A stretch of 64,000 nt of DNA from Pyrinomonadaceae bacterium (GTDB lineage: Bacteria > Acidobacteriota > Blastocatellia > Pyrinomonadales > Pyrinomonadaceae): NCBI GenBank assembly GCA_036277115.1, contig DASUNM010000023.1:620001-684000 (forward strand), written 5' to 3'. The position numbers and the translations under genes are program-made. Below the pieces are notes generated by a model, which was given only the letters and a program-made list of their open reading frames with translations, was not told where the DNA came from and searched no databases. Positions 17,234 through 25,663 of the stretch are shown in pieces (the stretch's first letter is position 1; each line of letters starts with the position of its first letter).

Positions 17234-18268
17234 TTACTTCGCGTAATACCCGGTCTTTGTCTTCGCAATTAGATCAGGTCGCGTGACGTCCACGCGGATC
17301 GCGCGCCACAGGCCGTCACGTTTGTCCGGGTTTGGTGCCTGATAAGCAATGCTGTAGAGCGTACGCAAGTGCGCCGCAAGCTCGGCATAGACTCTGGCCA
17401 TTTGATCGAGACGCCGAATATCGCTGACCTGCCCGCCGGTGCGATCCGCCATCATCTGCAGACGCGTGCGCGCGGCCGAGTACTGCGCGATGATTCGCGG
17501 ATCCGGAAGCGGCAGCCGTCTCGCATCGCCCGATGGCAGCGCTAAAGGAAAAATTGTGACACCCTGGCGATCGGCATCAGCCAAAACGGAAACCAAAGCC
17601 GAAGCGGCCTCTGGTTTGATCACGGTGCTTACTTCCACTTCGGTTGCTTTCGCGACCGCCGCGCGATCAGACTTGCGGACTTCCGTGTCCAGACCGTCTG
17701 TCAACGCCACGATCGCCTTGCGGCGCTTTCCCTCAGCGGCCAATTTCCTTAACGCCTCTTTTAATCCATCGAAGAGCAACGTATCGCCGGAGCCGCTGGC
17801 CAGCGTAATTGAGTACGCAGTTTTCTGACGATCGGTCGTGAAGCCCGACAACTCGCGCACGCCTTTGCCATTGAACACAATCACCGCGACGCGATCTTCG
17901 GGTGCGAGTGCATCCAGAAATCTGATCGCTGCCTGGTGAATCTGTTGGCGAAAGTTCACCGTCGAACCCGACATGTCCAGGAGCATCACCAGACTGAATG
18001 GTGACTGCGTCGGTTCGAACGCGACTATTGGCCGCTTAACATCGTCTTCGTAGATCGCAAAATCGCCCTGAGACAGCGAAGTGATCGCGCGGCCCTGCCG
18101 ATCTACCACGCCGACGTTAAGTTGCACGACCGACGTATCGGTCTTGAGAATGTCATCCTGCGCCGAGACTGCCGTGGAAAAACCGAGGAAAACAGCCGCG
18201 CAAAATAAGGCGGTCAGGCCGAACCTGGCGCTGGCTTTGACTAAGTATGATCCCGAAAACACGAACAT
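17234..18268 (-). CDS. Secreted VWA protein (VWFA-related Acidobacterial domain)
   Basis: Protein of 344 aa with a signal peptide ending near VSAQ. An N-terminal segment VVQLNVGVVDRQGRAITSL...DFAIYEDDVKRPI is the usual lead-in of the Acidobacterial VWFA family. The von Willebrand A domain has the MIDAS motif DMSGS, with downstream Thr and ALTDGLDTE. The C-terminus YSIAYQAPNPDKRDGLWRAI also matches the family. It is probably a periplasmic or surface metal-dependent adhesion module; the partner is unknown. A paralogue is at 30718-31668. It is apparently monocistronic. Confidence 0.9.
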   Translation of the reverse strand: MFVFSGSYLVKASARFGLTALFCAAVFLGFSTAVSAQDDILKTDTSVVQLNVGVVDRQGRAITSLSQGDFAIYEDDVKRPIVAFEPTQSPFSLVMLLDMSGSTVNFRQQIHQAAIRFLDALAPEDRVAVIVFNGKGVRELSGFTTDRQKTAYSITLASGSGDTLLFDGLKEALRKLAAEGKRRKAIVALTDGLDTEVRKSDRAAVAKATEVEVSTVIKPEAASALVSVLADADRQGVTIFPLALPSGDARRLPLPDPRIIAQYSAARTRLQMMADRTGGQVSDIRRLDQMARVYAELAAHLRTLYSIAYQAPNPDKRDGLWRAIRVDVTRPDLIAKTKTGYYAK

Positions 18269-18412
18269 TTAGTTGAGTTTCACCCGATTTGAGTTCGCTG
18301 GGGTTTGCAGTATCCGATCTCGCGAGCGAAGTTTGCAACTGCGGTTGATCGGGCTACTGCCCGTTCAACGTTTTCGTTCCTGCGGAACTCAACCCACTTT
18401 TTTCACGAGCAG

Positions 18413-18438
18413 CTATAAACATTTGACGGCTCTGCGGC
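18413..18438. repeat. REP-like unit CTATAAACAT plus hairpin
   Basis: CTATAAACATTTGACGGCTC followed by TGCGGC matches 22 of 26 bases with 44401-44426, inside the molybdopterin oxidoreductase gene. Here it is a single unit in the spacer before 18520. The same spacer also holds CGGGCTACTGCCCG near 18347, a small hairpin sharing the core of another repeat family. Confidence 0.65.
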
Positions 18439-18519
18439 TAAGGCTAGCCACTTGTATTACCCCAACGCCCTGCGTCCACTCGCAATATAATCGCGTGCTC
18501 ACTTCCAGAGGCTCCCACG

Positions 18520-18996
18520 ATGAGCAACTCCAACTTCTGCAGAAACTGTGGTGCGCGGCTCATACGTAAAGGTTGGCGACTGTGGATACGCGGCGCACTC
18601 TGCGACGATTGCGCCCGCCGGCCAGGAGTTAACACGCGCAGCCGAGCAATCATCGTCATCGGTCTACTGGCCGCCGCCGCCTTTGCTTTCGGACGCTATC
18701 TGCGACCCTCGGCCCCGCCTTTGATCATTCAACGAGCCGCGAACTCGCCGCTGTCGGATGCGCCGCTCGATCTCAACTCACTCACAAAACGAGGCCCAGG
18801 CCCTTCAAACTCAAACGGGCCACCAACGTCTGCCGACGACGAGGCGACTTACATCTGCGGGGCGCGAACTAAAAAAGGCGCACCGTGTCGCCGCCGCGTG
18901 CATGTCGCCGGCGAGCGGTGCTACCAACATAAAGGCCGCACCGCAATGGTCGCACTGGAGAAACTAGTCATCGGCCCCGACGCCCCAAAAAAGTAG
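18520..18996 (+). CDS. Zinc-ribbon membrane protein with C-terminal Cys/His motif
   Basis: Protein of 158 aa. The N-terminus has a zinc ribbon (FCRNCGARLIRKG...LCDDCARR), one transmembrane helix at about 46-65 (RAIIVIGLLAAAAFAFGRYL), a low-complexity linker, and a C-terminal module CGARTKKGAPCRRRV...RCYQHKG of the C-x-C-x-C-x2-H type seen in DUF5763-like proteins. Probable single-pass protein with two metal sites; function unknown. Its last codons overlap the intrinsic terminator of the convergent tricorn gene. Confidence 0.7.
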   Translation: MSNSNFCRNCGARLIRKGWRLWIRGALCDDCARRPGVNTRSRAIIVIGLLAAAAFAFGRYLRPSAPPLIIQRAANSPLSDAPLDLNSLTKRGPGPSNSNGPPTSADDEATYICGARTKKGAPCRRRVHVAGERCYQHKGRTAMVALEKLVIGPDAPKK

Positions 18997-19023
18997 CCCG
19001 CGCGAAATGCATCACGCGGGCTA
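18987..19023 (-). terminator. Intrinsic terminator of the tricorn-like gene
   Basis: On the minus strand a 9-bp perfect stem TAGCCCGCG/CGCGGGCTA (19015-19023 and 18994-19002) is followed by a run of six T (18987-18992). It lies 19 bp past the stop of the gene 19042-22377 and overlaps the stop codon of the convergent plus-strand gene. Confidence 0.75.
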
Positions 19024-19041
19024 TTAAGTGAGCCTTCACTG

Positions 19042-22000
19042 CTATCGAATCGTCTTGACCGGCGGCGCTTGTCTTGTCGGCAGCTTCACCGGGTTCTTCA
19101 GCTTCACCATTACTTCAGCGATGCCGCGTTCGAGTTGTGGATCGCGACCGGCAATCTCTGACGCCGGGTCATTGTCGACTTCGATGTCAGGATCGACGCC
19201 ATAGCCTTCGATGATGTACTCGCCTTTCGTGTTTGCGAGCGCCGAGCCCGGCACAAAGATGTTGCCGCCGTCGATCAGAACGCCACGGTTTTGAATGCCG
19301 ACAACACCGCCCCATGAACGCTTGCCGATTAGCGGTCCAAGGCCCGCTTCACGGAACATCCACGGAAAGATGTCGCCGTCCGAAGCCGAGTTCTGATCCA
19401 GCAACGCGACCATCGGTCCGATGAAGACTCCGTCAGGATACGTGTTGCCGATATCGTCGGTCCGCGCATAGTTGACGGCGAGCATCTTGCGCCGCAAACG
19501 CTCGATCAGCATGCGCGAAACGTTGCCGCCGCCATTGGCGCGCACATCGACGACCAGACCTTCTTTGTCGATCTGCGGGTAATACCACTTGATGAACTCG
19601 CGGATGCCCGCAGCGCCCATGTCGGGAATGTGAATGTAGCCAACGCGGCCGTTGCTCGCTTCTTCAACCTGCTTGCGGTTCTTCGTAATCCAATCGAGAT
19701 AGATCAAATTACTCTCGTCGGTGATCGGACGATACGAAATCGTCCGCGCGCCGTCCATCACCGGGCGGCTGTTCACCGTCAGCGAAACCGGGTTGTCGGC
19801 TTTGTTGCGCAGCAGACGATAAATGTCGTCGTTAGCCTTAACTTCTTCCCCGTCGATCGCCAGCACATAATCGCCGACGTTGGCATTTATGCCGACTTCC
19901 GTCAGCGGGGAACGGTAAATGTCTTCTTCGTTTTGCCCCTGAAAGATTCTCGAAATGCGATAGCGTCCCGCCGCCTGATCAACGTCGAAGCGCGCTCCGG
20001 CCAGACCGACGCGCGGCCGCGGCGGAATCAAGAAGTCGCCGCCTTCGATATACGCGTGCTGCACGGTCAGCTCGGCAATCATTTCGCCGATGACGTAGTT
20101 CAGATCCGAGCGGTGGCCGACGTACTGGAGCAGAGGCTTGTACTGCTCGCGCAGCGCGACCCAGTCATAGCCGTGCATGTTCGGCACGTAGAAAAAGTCA
20201 CGGTAGCGCCGCCAGACTTCGTTAAAAATCTGGTTCCACTCTTCAACCGGAACACGATCCACGACCAGCCCGGCAGTCGAAACCGGTTTACGCGTGCGGT
20301 CGCCCACAGGCGTCGCTTCGTAGATAGAAAAGCCCGGGCCTTGACGCGCCAGGACCTTCGAGCCGTCACGCGACATGGTGGCACCCCCGACGTCATCGAT
20401 CAGGGTCGTCTCTCTGCGGTCTTTCAACGAATAGAGTTTGAGCTGCGCGGGACGATCACCCGGACGGCCGATGTAGCCGGCCGAACCCACGGCGTAAAGC
20501 AGAAAACCCGGTTTGGTGCCGAGCCCCCCGTAATTGTCAGCCCCGATCGGCGCCCGCACCACGCGATTCATGATGCCGTCGAAATCGATCGTCATCGCCT
20601 TTGGCTGGGGCGGCGCGGCGGGTTTCGGCGCATCGGCTTTCGGAGCTTCGGCTTCGCCTTCTTTCTTCGGCTCCGCCGGCGCGGCGCCTTCTTCTCGCGC
20701 CCTGGTCACTGCAACTTCATCGCTCTCCGGTGGAAACGGATGCTTCACGTCTTTACGCAAAGCCATTGCGTAAATATAGCTGGTGCGGTTCGTCGCGAAG
20801 TTGAATTCGATCTGCGAAACTTGCGGCGCGAATTCGTGGTCGCTCAGGAAGAAGAGATAGCTGCCGGTGCTGTCCCAAGCCGGACTGCCGGCGTTGAACA
20901 TCTGGCTGGTCACGCGCGTGACTTTGTTGTCGGCCCCGTTCCAAATGTGCAGCTGCGCGAAGCCATTGCCATTCGTTGCCATGCTGAACGCGAGGTAGTT
21001 ACCGCTCGGGGACCATGTGTAATCGCGAATCTGTCCACGCGGCGCGTCGATGATCTCGGTGATCTTCTTGTCAGCGAGGGTAACGACATAAAGCTTGCCG
21101 TCTTTGTCGCTGAAAGCGAGACGCTTTCCGTCGGCCGACCACTCCGGTTGATAACGCATCGCTTTGCCGCCGGTCGTGATCTGCTGTGGCGGTTTCAAGC
21201 CATCCTGCGCGATGACGTAAACCTCTTCTTCGCCGGTCATGTCGGATATGAAAGCTATCTGCGATCCGTCGGGCGACCAGCTGGGCCATTTGTCGTGCGC
21301 ACCCGATGAATGCGTGAGATTACGCGTCGGGCCTTTCTCAATCGGCACCGTGAAAATGTCGCCGCGCGCAGACATCAGGGCGCGTTCGCCTTTCGGGCTC
21401 AATTCATAAGATTCAATGTTGCCTGCGGCTGAGACGCGACTGGGCCGGCGCGCTAAGCCATCATCGGGAACGGTGATCGAGATTGGCGCAGCTTTTCCGC
21501 TGCGCGTGTCGAGCACTTGCAGCTCGCCATTCATCTCGTAAACGATGCGATTCTGATCGTCCGCGCTGGGCCAGCGCACGTCCCAGAGCTTGCTGTGGGT
21601 AACCTGCGTCGTTTTGCCATTGCCGGTGTTGTAGGCGTACAGGTTGAAATGGCCGTCACGATCCGAATCGTAATAAATCGTGTCGCCAATCCACATCGGA
21701 TCGCGCGTCGCGCGCGGGCCATCAGCGATCGACTTGGTGGCATGCGTCTTCAAATCGTAGATGTAGAGACGGTTCGCCTGACCGCCGCCGTAACGCTTCT
21801 CAGGACGAAAGTCGCGCGATTGCGGCGAGTAAACCATGCGCGTTCCATCCGGCGAGTAATCGCCGGAACCCGCTTGCGGCATCGGCAGAGCTTCCGCGGC
21901 GCCACCTTCAACTGAAACCGTGTAGAGCTTTGCAATCGGCAGCGACCATGAATCACGTTGCGACTTGAAAACGATGCGCTTGCCGTCGCGTGTCCAGCCG

Positions 22001-22377
22001 TAAACCTGATTGTCCCAGCCCCAGCGCGGAGTAAAAGGGCCCTTGGCCGGATAAAAAGTGAGCTGGCGCGGCACGCCGCCCACGGACGGCATGACGTACA
22101 CCTGCTCGTCGCCATCGTACTGTCCGGTGAAAGCGATCCACTTTCCGTCCGGCGAGAACTTCGCGAACACTTCAATGCCGGGATGCGCCGTCAACCGAAT
22201 TGCGCTCCCACCATTCGCGGGCGCGGTCCAGAGGTCGCCGGCGTAAGTGAAGGCGACGCGGTCGCCGTGCATGTCCGGGAAACGCAGCAGCTTTGTCTGT
22301 GCGGAAGCGGTTGTCGCTCCGATTAGTGCGACGAGAAGGGGAAGGAAGACGCGGATCGATACAAGTCGTTTAAGCAA
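19042..22377 (-). CDS. Secreted tricorn-like S41 protease
   Basis: Protein of 1111 aa with a signal peptide (FLPLLVALIGATTASAQ). Residues about 25-560 form two beta-propellers of PD40/WD40-like repeats (SPDGKWIAFTGQYDG, SPDGTRMVYSPQ, SPSGNYLAFSM). An Ala/Pro/Glu insert (about 560-600), a tricorn core (WRRYRDFFYVPNMHGYDW), a PDZ-like domain (NANVGDYVLAIDGEEV) and the S41 catalytic domain (GLVVDVRANGGGNVSRMLI, then QNSASDGDIFPW with Ser999 as probable nucleophile) follow. Tricorn hydrolyses peptides; acidobacterial homologues are exported. The start is TTG at 22377, backed by AAGGAG about 9 bases upstream. Transcription ends at the hairpin at 18987-19023. Confidence 0.93.
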   Translation of the reverse strand: MLKRLVSIRVFLPLLVALIGATTASAQTKLLRFPDMHGDRVAFTYAGDLWTAPANGGSAIRLTAHPGIEVFAKFSPDGKWIAFTGQYDGDEQVYVMPSVGGVPRQLTFYPAKGPFTPRWGWDNQVYGWTRDGKRIVFKSQRDSWSLPIAKLYTVSVEGGAAEALPMPQAGSGDYSPDGTRMVYSPQSRDFRPEKRYGGGQANRLYIYDLKTHATKSIADGPRATRDPMWIGDTIYYDSDRDGHFNLYAYNTGNGKTTQVTHSKLWDVRWPSADDQNRIVYEMNGELQVLDTRSGKAAPISITVPDDGLARRPSRVSAAGNIESYELSPKGERALMSARGDIFTVPIEKGPTRNLTHSSGAHDKWPSWSPDGSQIAFISDMTGEEEVYVIAQDGLKPPQQITTGGKAMRYQPEWSADGKRLAFSDKDGKLYVVTLADKKITEIIDAPRGQIRDYTWSPSGNYLAFSMATNGNGFAQLHIWNGADNKVTRVTSQMFNAGSPAWDSTGSYLFFLSDHEFAPQVSQIEFNFATNRTSYIYAMALRKDVKHPFPPESDEVAVTRAREEGAAPAEPKKEGEAEAPKADAPKPAAPPQPKAMTIDFDGIMNRVVRAPIGADNYGGLGTKPGFLLYAVGSAGYIGRPGDRPAQLKLYSLKDRRETTLIDDVGGATMSRDGSKVLARQGPGFSIYEATPVGDRTRKPVSTAGLVVDRVPVEEWNQIFNEVWRRYRDFFYVPNMHGYDWVALREQYKPLLQYVGHRSDLNYVIGEMIAELTVQHAYIEGGDFLIPPRPRVGLAGARFDVDQAAGRYRISRIFQGQNEEDIYRSPLTEVGINANVGDYVLAIDGEEVKANDDIYRLLRNKADNPVSLTVNSRPVMDGARTISYRPITDESNLIYLDWITKNRKQVEEASNGRVGYIHIPDMGAAGIREFIKWYYPQIDKEGLVVDVRANGGGNVSRMLIERLRRKMLAVNYARTDDIGNTYPDGVFIGPMVALLDQNSASDGDIFPWMFREAGLGPLIGKRSWGGVVGIQNRGVLIDGGNIFVPGSALANTKGEYIIEGYGVDPDIEVDNDPASEIAGRDPQLERGIAEVMVKLKNPVKLPTRQAPPVKTIR

Positions 22378-22388
22378 GGGCTCTCTCT

Positions 22389-22407
22389 CCTTAACGGTAG
22401 TGTTTAG
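22389..22407 (-). promoter_or_regulatory. Leader motif CTAAACACTACC-TTAAGG shared with the gene at 36298
   Basis: On the minus strand CTAAACACTACCGTTAAGG leads into the ribosome binding site of the tricorn gene. Nearly the same 18-base word, lacking one G, is at 38465-38482 upstream of another secreted-protein gene. It may be a conserved promoter or 5' leader element. Confidence 0.35.
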
Positions 22408-22565
22408 AGTACCAGCCTTAGCTGGGCCTTCGGTAAACCGACAAACTGCCCGACTAGAGTCGGTACTCTGACATCGTGTCGTTGATTTTAGTTTTCAAAA
22501 ACGCGCAGGATGCTCAGGCTTCTTTACGCCCGGCAGGCAGGTTCGGTTTCAAAATGATTGTTAAA

Positions 22566-22847
22566 TCACCACTTGATCGAGCCTTCTTTCGAAGTGTCGA
22601 TCTGCGCTAGCTCATTCTCACCGTAGAAGAAGCCTTTCATGTTGTCCATCAGGAAGCCTTGCGCTTCAGGGTTCGTAAGATCCAAACCGTAATGGTTAAT
22701 GATGCGGGTCTGATTCTGTAACCACTCAGCCCAACATGCCTGGCAAACTTCCTTGGCGACTTTCTGGCCAAGTTCAGTCGGGAGGGGCGCATAGCCGAGC
22801 GGACTGCGTTTCTGCCCGCAGCGGGCGCATTTGATTTCGTCTGGCAT
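22566..22847 (-). CDS. YggX-like Fe(II)-trafficking family protein with extra CxxC pairs
   Basis: Protein of 93 aa. The core GYAPLPTELGQKVAKEVCQACWAEWLQNQTRIINHYGLDLTNPE matches the YggX/Iron_traffic fold (PGELGKRIYNEIS...WAQWQHKQTMLINE...LN in E. coli), which protects Fe-S proteins from oxidative damage. Unlike E. coli YggX it has an N-terminal CARC pair and a CQAC pair, so it may bind a metal. The ATG at 22847 gives the expected length. It lies upstream of a heptamer repeat, with a peroxiredoxin gene beyond, consistent with a joint oxidative-stress role (inference). Confidence 0.8.
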   Translation of the reverse strand: MPDEIKCARCGQKRSPLGYAPLPTELGQKVAKEVCQACWAEWLQNQTRIINHYGLDLTNPEAQGFLMDNMKGFFYGENELAQIDTSKEGSIKW

Positions 22848-22865
22848 GAACTATGTACCTCGGCT

Positions 22866-22951
22866 GGGATTATCAGGTTTCAAGTTTCAGGTTTCAAGTT
22901 TCAAGCTCGCGGCTTCAACTTGAGACCTTAAACTTAGAACTTGAAACTAAC
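22866..22951. repeat. TTTCAAG-word tandem and inverted repeat
   Basis: Tandem copies of GTTTCAAG-like words (GGTTTCAAGTTTCAGG) run towards the centre, and the complementary word (CTTGAAAC) reads back on the other side, so the spacer can fold. Related words occur at 17157-17190 and 61556-61590. It fills the spacer between the YggX-like gene and the peroxiredoxin gene. Confidence 0.75.
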
Positions 22952-23402
22952 CCGTTGCTGCGCGAATCGCTTTCAGCACATCGTCATCCTTGGGCCGAAA
23001 CAATCCCAACGGGCGGACGTCGCGATGACGAATCGCGCCCTTCCCATCGATCACGAAAACCGAGCGGGCGACTTTTCCCGGCACCAGCGAGTTCGCCCCG
23101 TACATGTCTGCCACTTTTCGATCAGCATCCGAAAGAAGACGCAGCGGCAGATCGTGATGATCGGCGAACTTCTTGTGGGATTCGACGCTGTCAGTCGAGA
23201 TGCCGACAACTTCCGCGCCGGTGGCCGCATAGTCGTCCCAACGGTCGCGCACAGAACACATCTGGCGCGTACAGACCGGAGTCTCGTCGCCGGGATAGAA
23301 AAGCAGCACGACGACTTTGCCGCGATAATCTGAAAGCCGCCAGGGCTTCCCTTCTCCGTCAGGCAGTGTGAAGTCGGGCGCGTCCGATCCTTCTTTGAGC
23401 AT
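22947..23402 (-). CDS. Peroxiredoxin (AhpC/TSA, BCP/PrxQ-like)
   Basis: Thiol peroxidase of 151 aa. It begins [20 protein letters not shown] and has the active-site loop [19 protein letters not shown]: the peroxidatic Cys in PVCT and a resolving Cys five residues later, as in BCP/PrxQ atypical 2-Cys enzymes. [20 protein letters not shown] and [17 protein letters not shown] complete the thioredoxin fold. It is probably cytoplasmic and reduced by thioredoxin. Its C-terminus runs up to a TTTCAAG-word repeat. It is divergent from the metalloprotease gene at 23618. Confidence 0.93.
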   Translation of the reverse strand: MLKEGSDAPDFTLPDGEGKPWRLSDYRGKVVVLLFYPGDETPVCTRQMCSVRDRWDDYAATGAEVVGISTDSVESHKKFADHHDLPLRLLSDADRKVADMYGANSLVPGKVARSVFVIDGKGAIRHRDVRPLGLFRPKDDDVLKAIRAATG

Positions 23403-23471
23403 AGCTCAGACTTTAAGCGCCAAAGGCGGCTCTGGCAAACACAGGTCGACGTTACCTCGCACTTACTGATA

Positions 23472-23501
23472 TTGACGTCTCGGGCCGTCGGTTATTAAGA
23501 T
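23472..23501 (+). promoter_or_regulatory. Possible sigma70 promoter of the metalloprotease gene
   Basis: TTGACG (23472-23477) and TAAGAT (23496-23501) with an 18-bp spacer, 116 bp before the start at 23618. The same TTGAC(C/G)-18-TAAGAT arrangement is seen before pilT at 47758. Confidence 0.4.
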
Positions 23502-23617
23502 GATCGAGCCCCCTGCTCCCCCGCGTGAGAATTCATCAGCAGATTGCGCGCCCCGAATAACTCCACACGCTGAAGTAACTCCCCCGTGAAATTAAGTCGC
23601 GGAAGCAAATCGTTTTT

Positions 23618-25642
23618 ATGACAAAACCTCGCGTCGTTTTTCGATTGCCTATTCAATTGACGCTGGTACTTAGCCTGGTCGTTGCGTTTTCCGTGATCGA
23701 CGCCTATTTGCCGGTGGGGGCGCAAACTAACAAAACGCATTACCGTCAGGACCTGGCGAGGTTTTTCTCAGAGCATGAAGAAGTTCAGCTTGATTCACGG
23801 TCTGCCGCCGAAGGTGTCAGACGGTTGGGGCGGTTGTCGCTGAAAACGGGCGCCCGCACTCTCGAAATTATGTTAACGCCGAATGACCTGCGCGCGCGCG
23901 GTTATCGCGCGGAAGAATTCTCGGCGGACGGGGTAACGCGGATTCTGCCAACGCCGCCGGTAGTAACGTACAAAGGAACGGTTGCGGGCTTACCGAACAG
24001 CGAAGCGCGCCTGACGGTTGAAGATGACAAACTTGAAGGAATGATCCTAACTGGCGATGACGTGTATTACATTGAACCAGGCCGCCGGTACTCTGCCGCC
24101 GCTCAGTCGTCTGATTACATCTTCTACCGCGCCGCGGACGTTCGTTCCGACAGTACTGTTTCGTGCCCGGATTCGCTTGGCGCACAGGTTAATCTCAGCG
24201 CAAAAGAGCTGATGTCTCAGGCCACTGTATCGTACGAGCACGCTTTTTCGCCGTTCAAGATCATCGAGATTGCCACCGAAGCTGACTTCGAATATACGAA
24301 CGCATTGGGGGGATCGGCCGCTGCCAACAACAATATTCTGAGCATTCTGAACAGTGTCGAGGCCATTTACGAGCGCGACATCGGCTTAACGTTCACGGTT
24401 AGTGTCCAACACACCTGGACGAGCCCCGATCCATACAGCACGGCCGGTGCGCAGGCCCCGGCGGTCAACCTGCTGAACTCGTTTGCAGCCAATCATCCGT
24501 TTGGATCGGCGCAACGCGACGTGGCGCATTTATGGACCGGCAAAGACATAGGCGCGCCGAGCGGCATCGCCTTTCAAGGAGTGGTTTGCCGTAGTCCGGG
24601 GGCGGCCTACGGATTGTCGAAACTCCGATCAACTGATCCGTTTCCCGTGACAGTCCCTGCTCACGAATTGGGCCACACGCTGGGCGCGTCGCACGTCGAT
24701 ACCGTGGCGGGCTGCGAGAATTCAATAATGCTGGCAACGTTGACACAATCCAGCACCGCGTTCTGCAACTTTTCAATCAACGAGATCACCAGCTACGTCA
24801 ACGCAAACGGATCCTGCCTAACCGATGCTCCCGCTAACCCGATTGACGATCCGACCTTTTTCGTGCGGCAGCACTATCTGGACTTTTTGAATCGTCCAGC
24901 AGATCAAAGCGGCCTCAATTTTTGGGTTAACAACATCACTAGCTGCGGTAACAACGCTGGTTGCATCGAAGTAAAGCGCATCGATACTTCGGCAGCCTTC
25001 TTTTTCGCGATCGAGTTTCAAGAGACGGGTTATTTGGTCGAGCGAACATATAAGACCGCCTATGGTGATGCCCCCGGGTCTTCGCAGCTTGGTGGCGTTT
25101 TGCACACCATCCCGGTTCCTATCATTAGATTGTCAGAGTTTCTTCAAGACGTTTCGCAGATTGGAAATGGCGTGGTGGTGCTTCAACCGGGGTGGGAGCA
25201 GAAACTCGAAAGTAACAAGGTCGCCTACTTCAACAATTTTGTCTCGCCTAACAACGGCGCCTTCACTCAACGATACCCATCAACCATGCCGCCACCTGAT
25301 TATGTGTCGCGGCTGAATGATAATGCGGGCCGACCGCTGCCGACTACAGAACTCGCGACTTTAACTGCCGAGCATACGGCCGGAGTGAAAAACCGCGCCC
25401 AGGTTCTCAGGCAAATTGCAGAGCACCCAAACCTGGCAACCGCAGAACGCAATCGAGCATTCGTGTTGATGCAGTACTTCGGATATCTGCGGCGAAATCC
25501 TAATGATGCACCGGACACCGACTACACGGGATACGAATTTTGGCTGAACAAATTGACCCAGTTTGGCGACTACCGCTCGGCCGAAATGGTGAAGGCGTTC
25601 CTCAGCTCAACTGAATACCGAAGAAGATTCGGCCCACCATAG
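23618..25642 (+). CDS. Secreted M12-type zinc metalloprotease with DUF4214 region
   Basis: Protein of 674 aa. The signal peptide (QLTLVLSLVVAFSVIDAYLPVGAQ) is followed by a propeptide-like domain (about 35-190), then a reprolysin/metzincin catalytic domain with HELGHTLGASH at 349-359 (zinc His349, His353, His359; Glu350) and a downstream turn ENSIMLATL. Residues about 400-670 carry DUF4214-like segments (FVRQHYLDFLNRPADQSGLN and FVLMQYFGYLRRNPNDAPDT), often found in surface or secreted proteins. The substrate is unknown. It is monocistronic; the next gene is convergent. Confidence 0.9.
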   Translation: MTKPRVVFRLPIQLTLVLSLVVAFSVIDAYLPVGAQTNKTHYRQDLARFFSEHEEVQLDSRSAAEGVRRLGRLSLKTGARTLEIMLTPNDLRARGYRAEEFSADGVTRILPTPPVVTYKGTVAGLPNSEARLTVEDDKLEGMILTGDDVYYIEPGRRYSAAAQSSDYIFYRAADVRSDSTVSCPDSLGAQVNLSAKELMSQATVSYEHAFSPFKIIEIATEADFEYTNALGGSAAANNNILSILNSVEAIYERDIGLTFTVSVQHTWTSPDPYSTAGAQAPAVNLLNSFAANHPFGSAQRDVAHLWTGKDIGAPSGIAFQGVVCRSPGAAYGLSKLRSTDPFPVTVPAHELGHTLGASHVDTVAGCENSIMLATLTQSSTAFCNFSINEITSYVNANGSCLTDAPANPIDDPTFFVRQHYLDFLNRPADQSGLNFWVNNITSCGNNAGCIEVKRIDTSAAFFFAIEFQETGYLVERTYKTAYGDAPGSSQLGGVLHTIPVPIIRLSEFLQDVSQIGNGVVVLQPGWEQKLESNKVAYFNNFVSPNNGAFTQRYPSTMPPPDYVSRLNDNAGRPLPTTELATLTAEHTAGVKNRAQVLRQIAEHPNLATAERNRAFVLMQYFGYLRRNPNDAPDTDYTGYEFWLNKLTQFGDYRSAEMVKAFLSSTEYRRRFGPP

Positions 25643-25663
25643 TCCTTCAATCGTCAGTAAAAA

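Noticed and set aside
19630-21309. 559-codon open frame on the plus strand
   Set aside because: Antisense to the tricorn-like gene, which has full domain motifs. The product is an Arg/Val/His-rich shadow with no recognisable motif, as expected in G+C-rich DNA.
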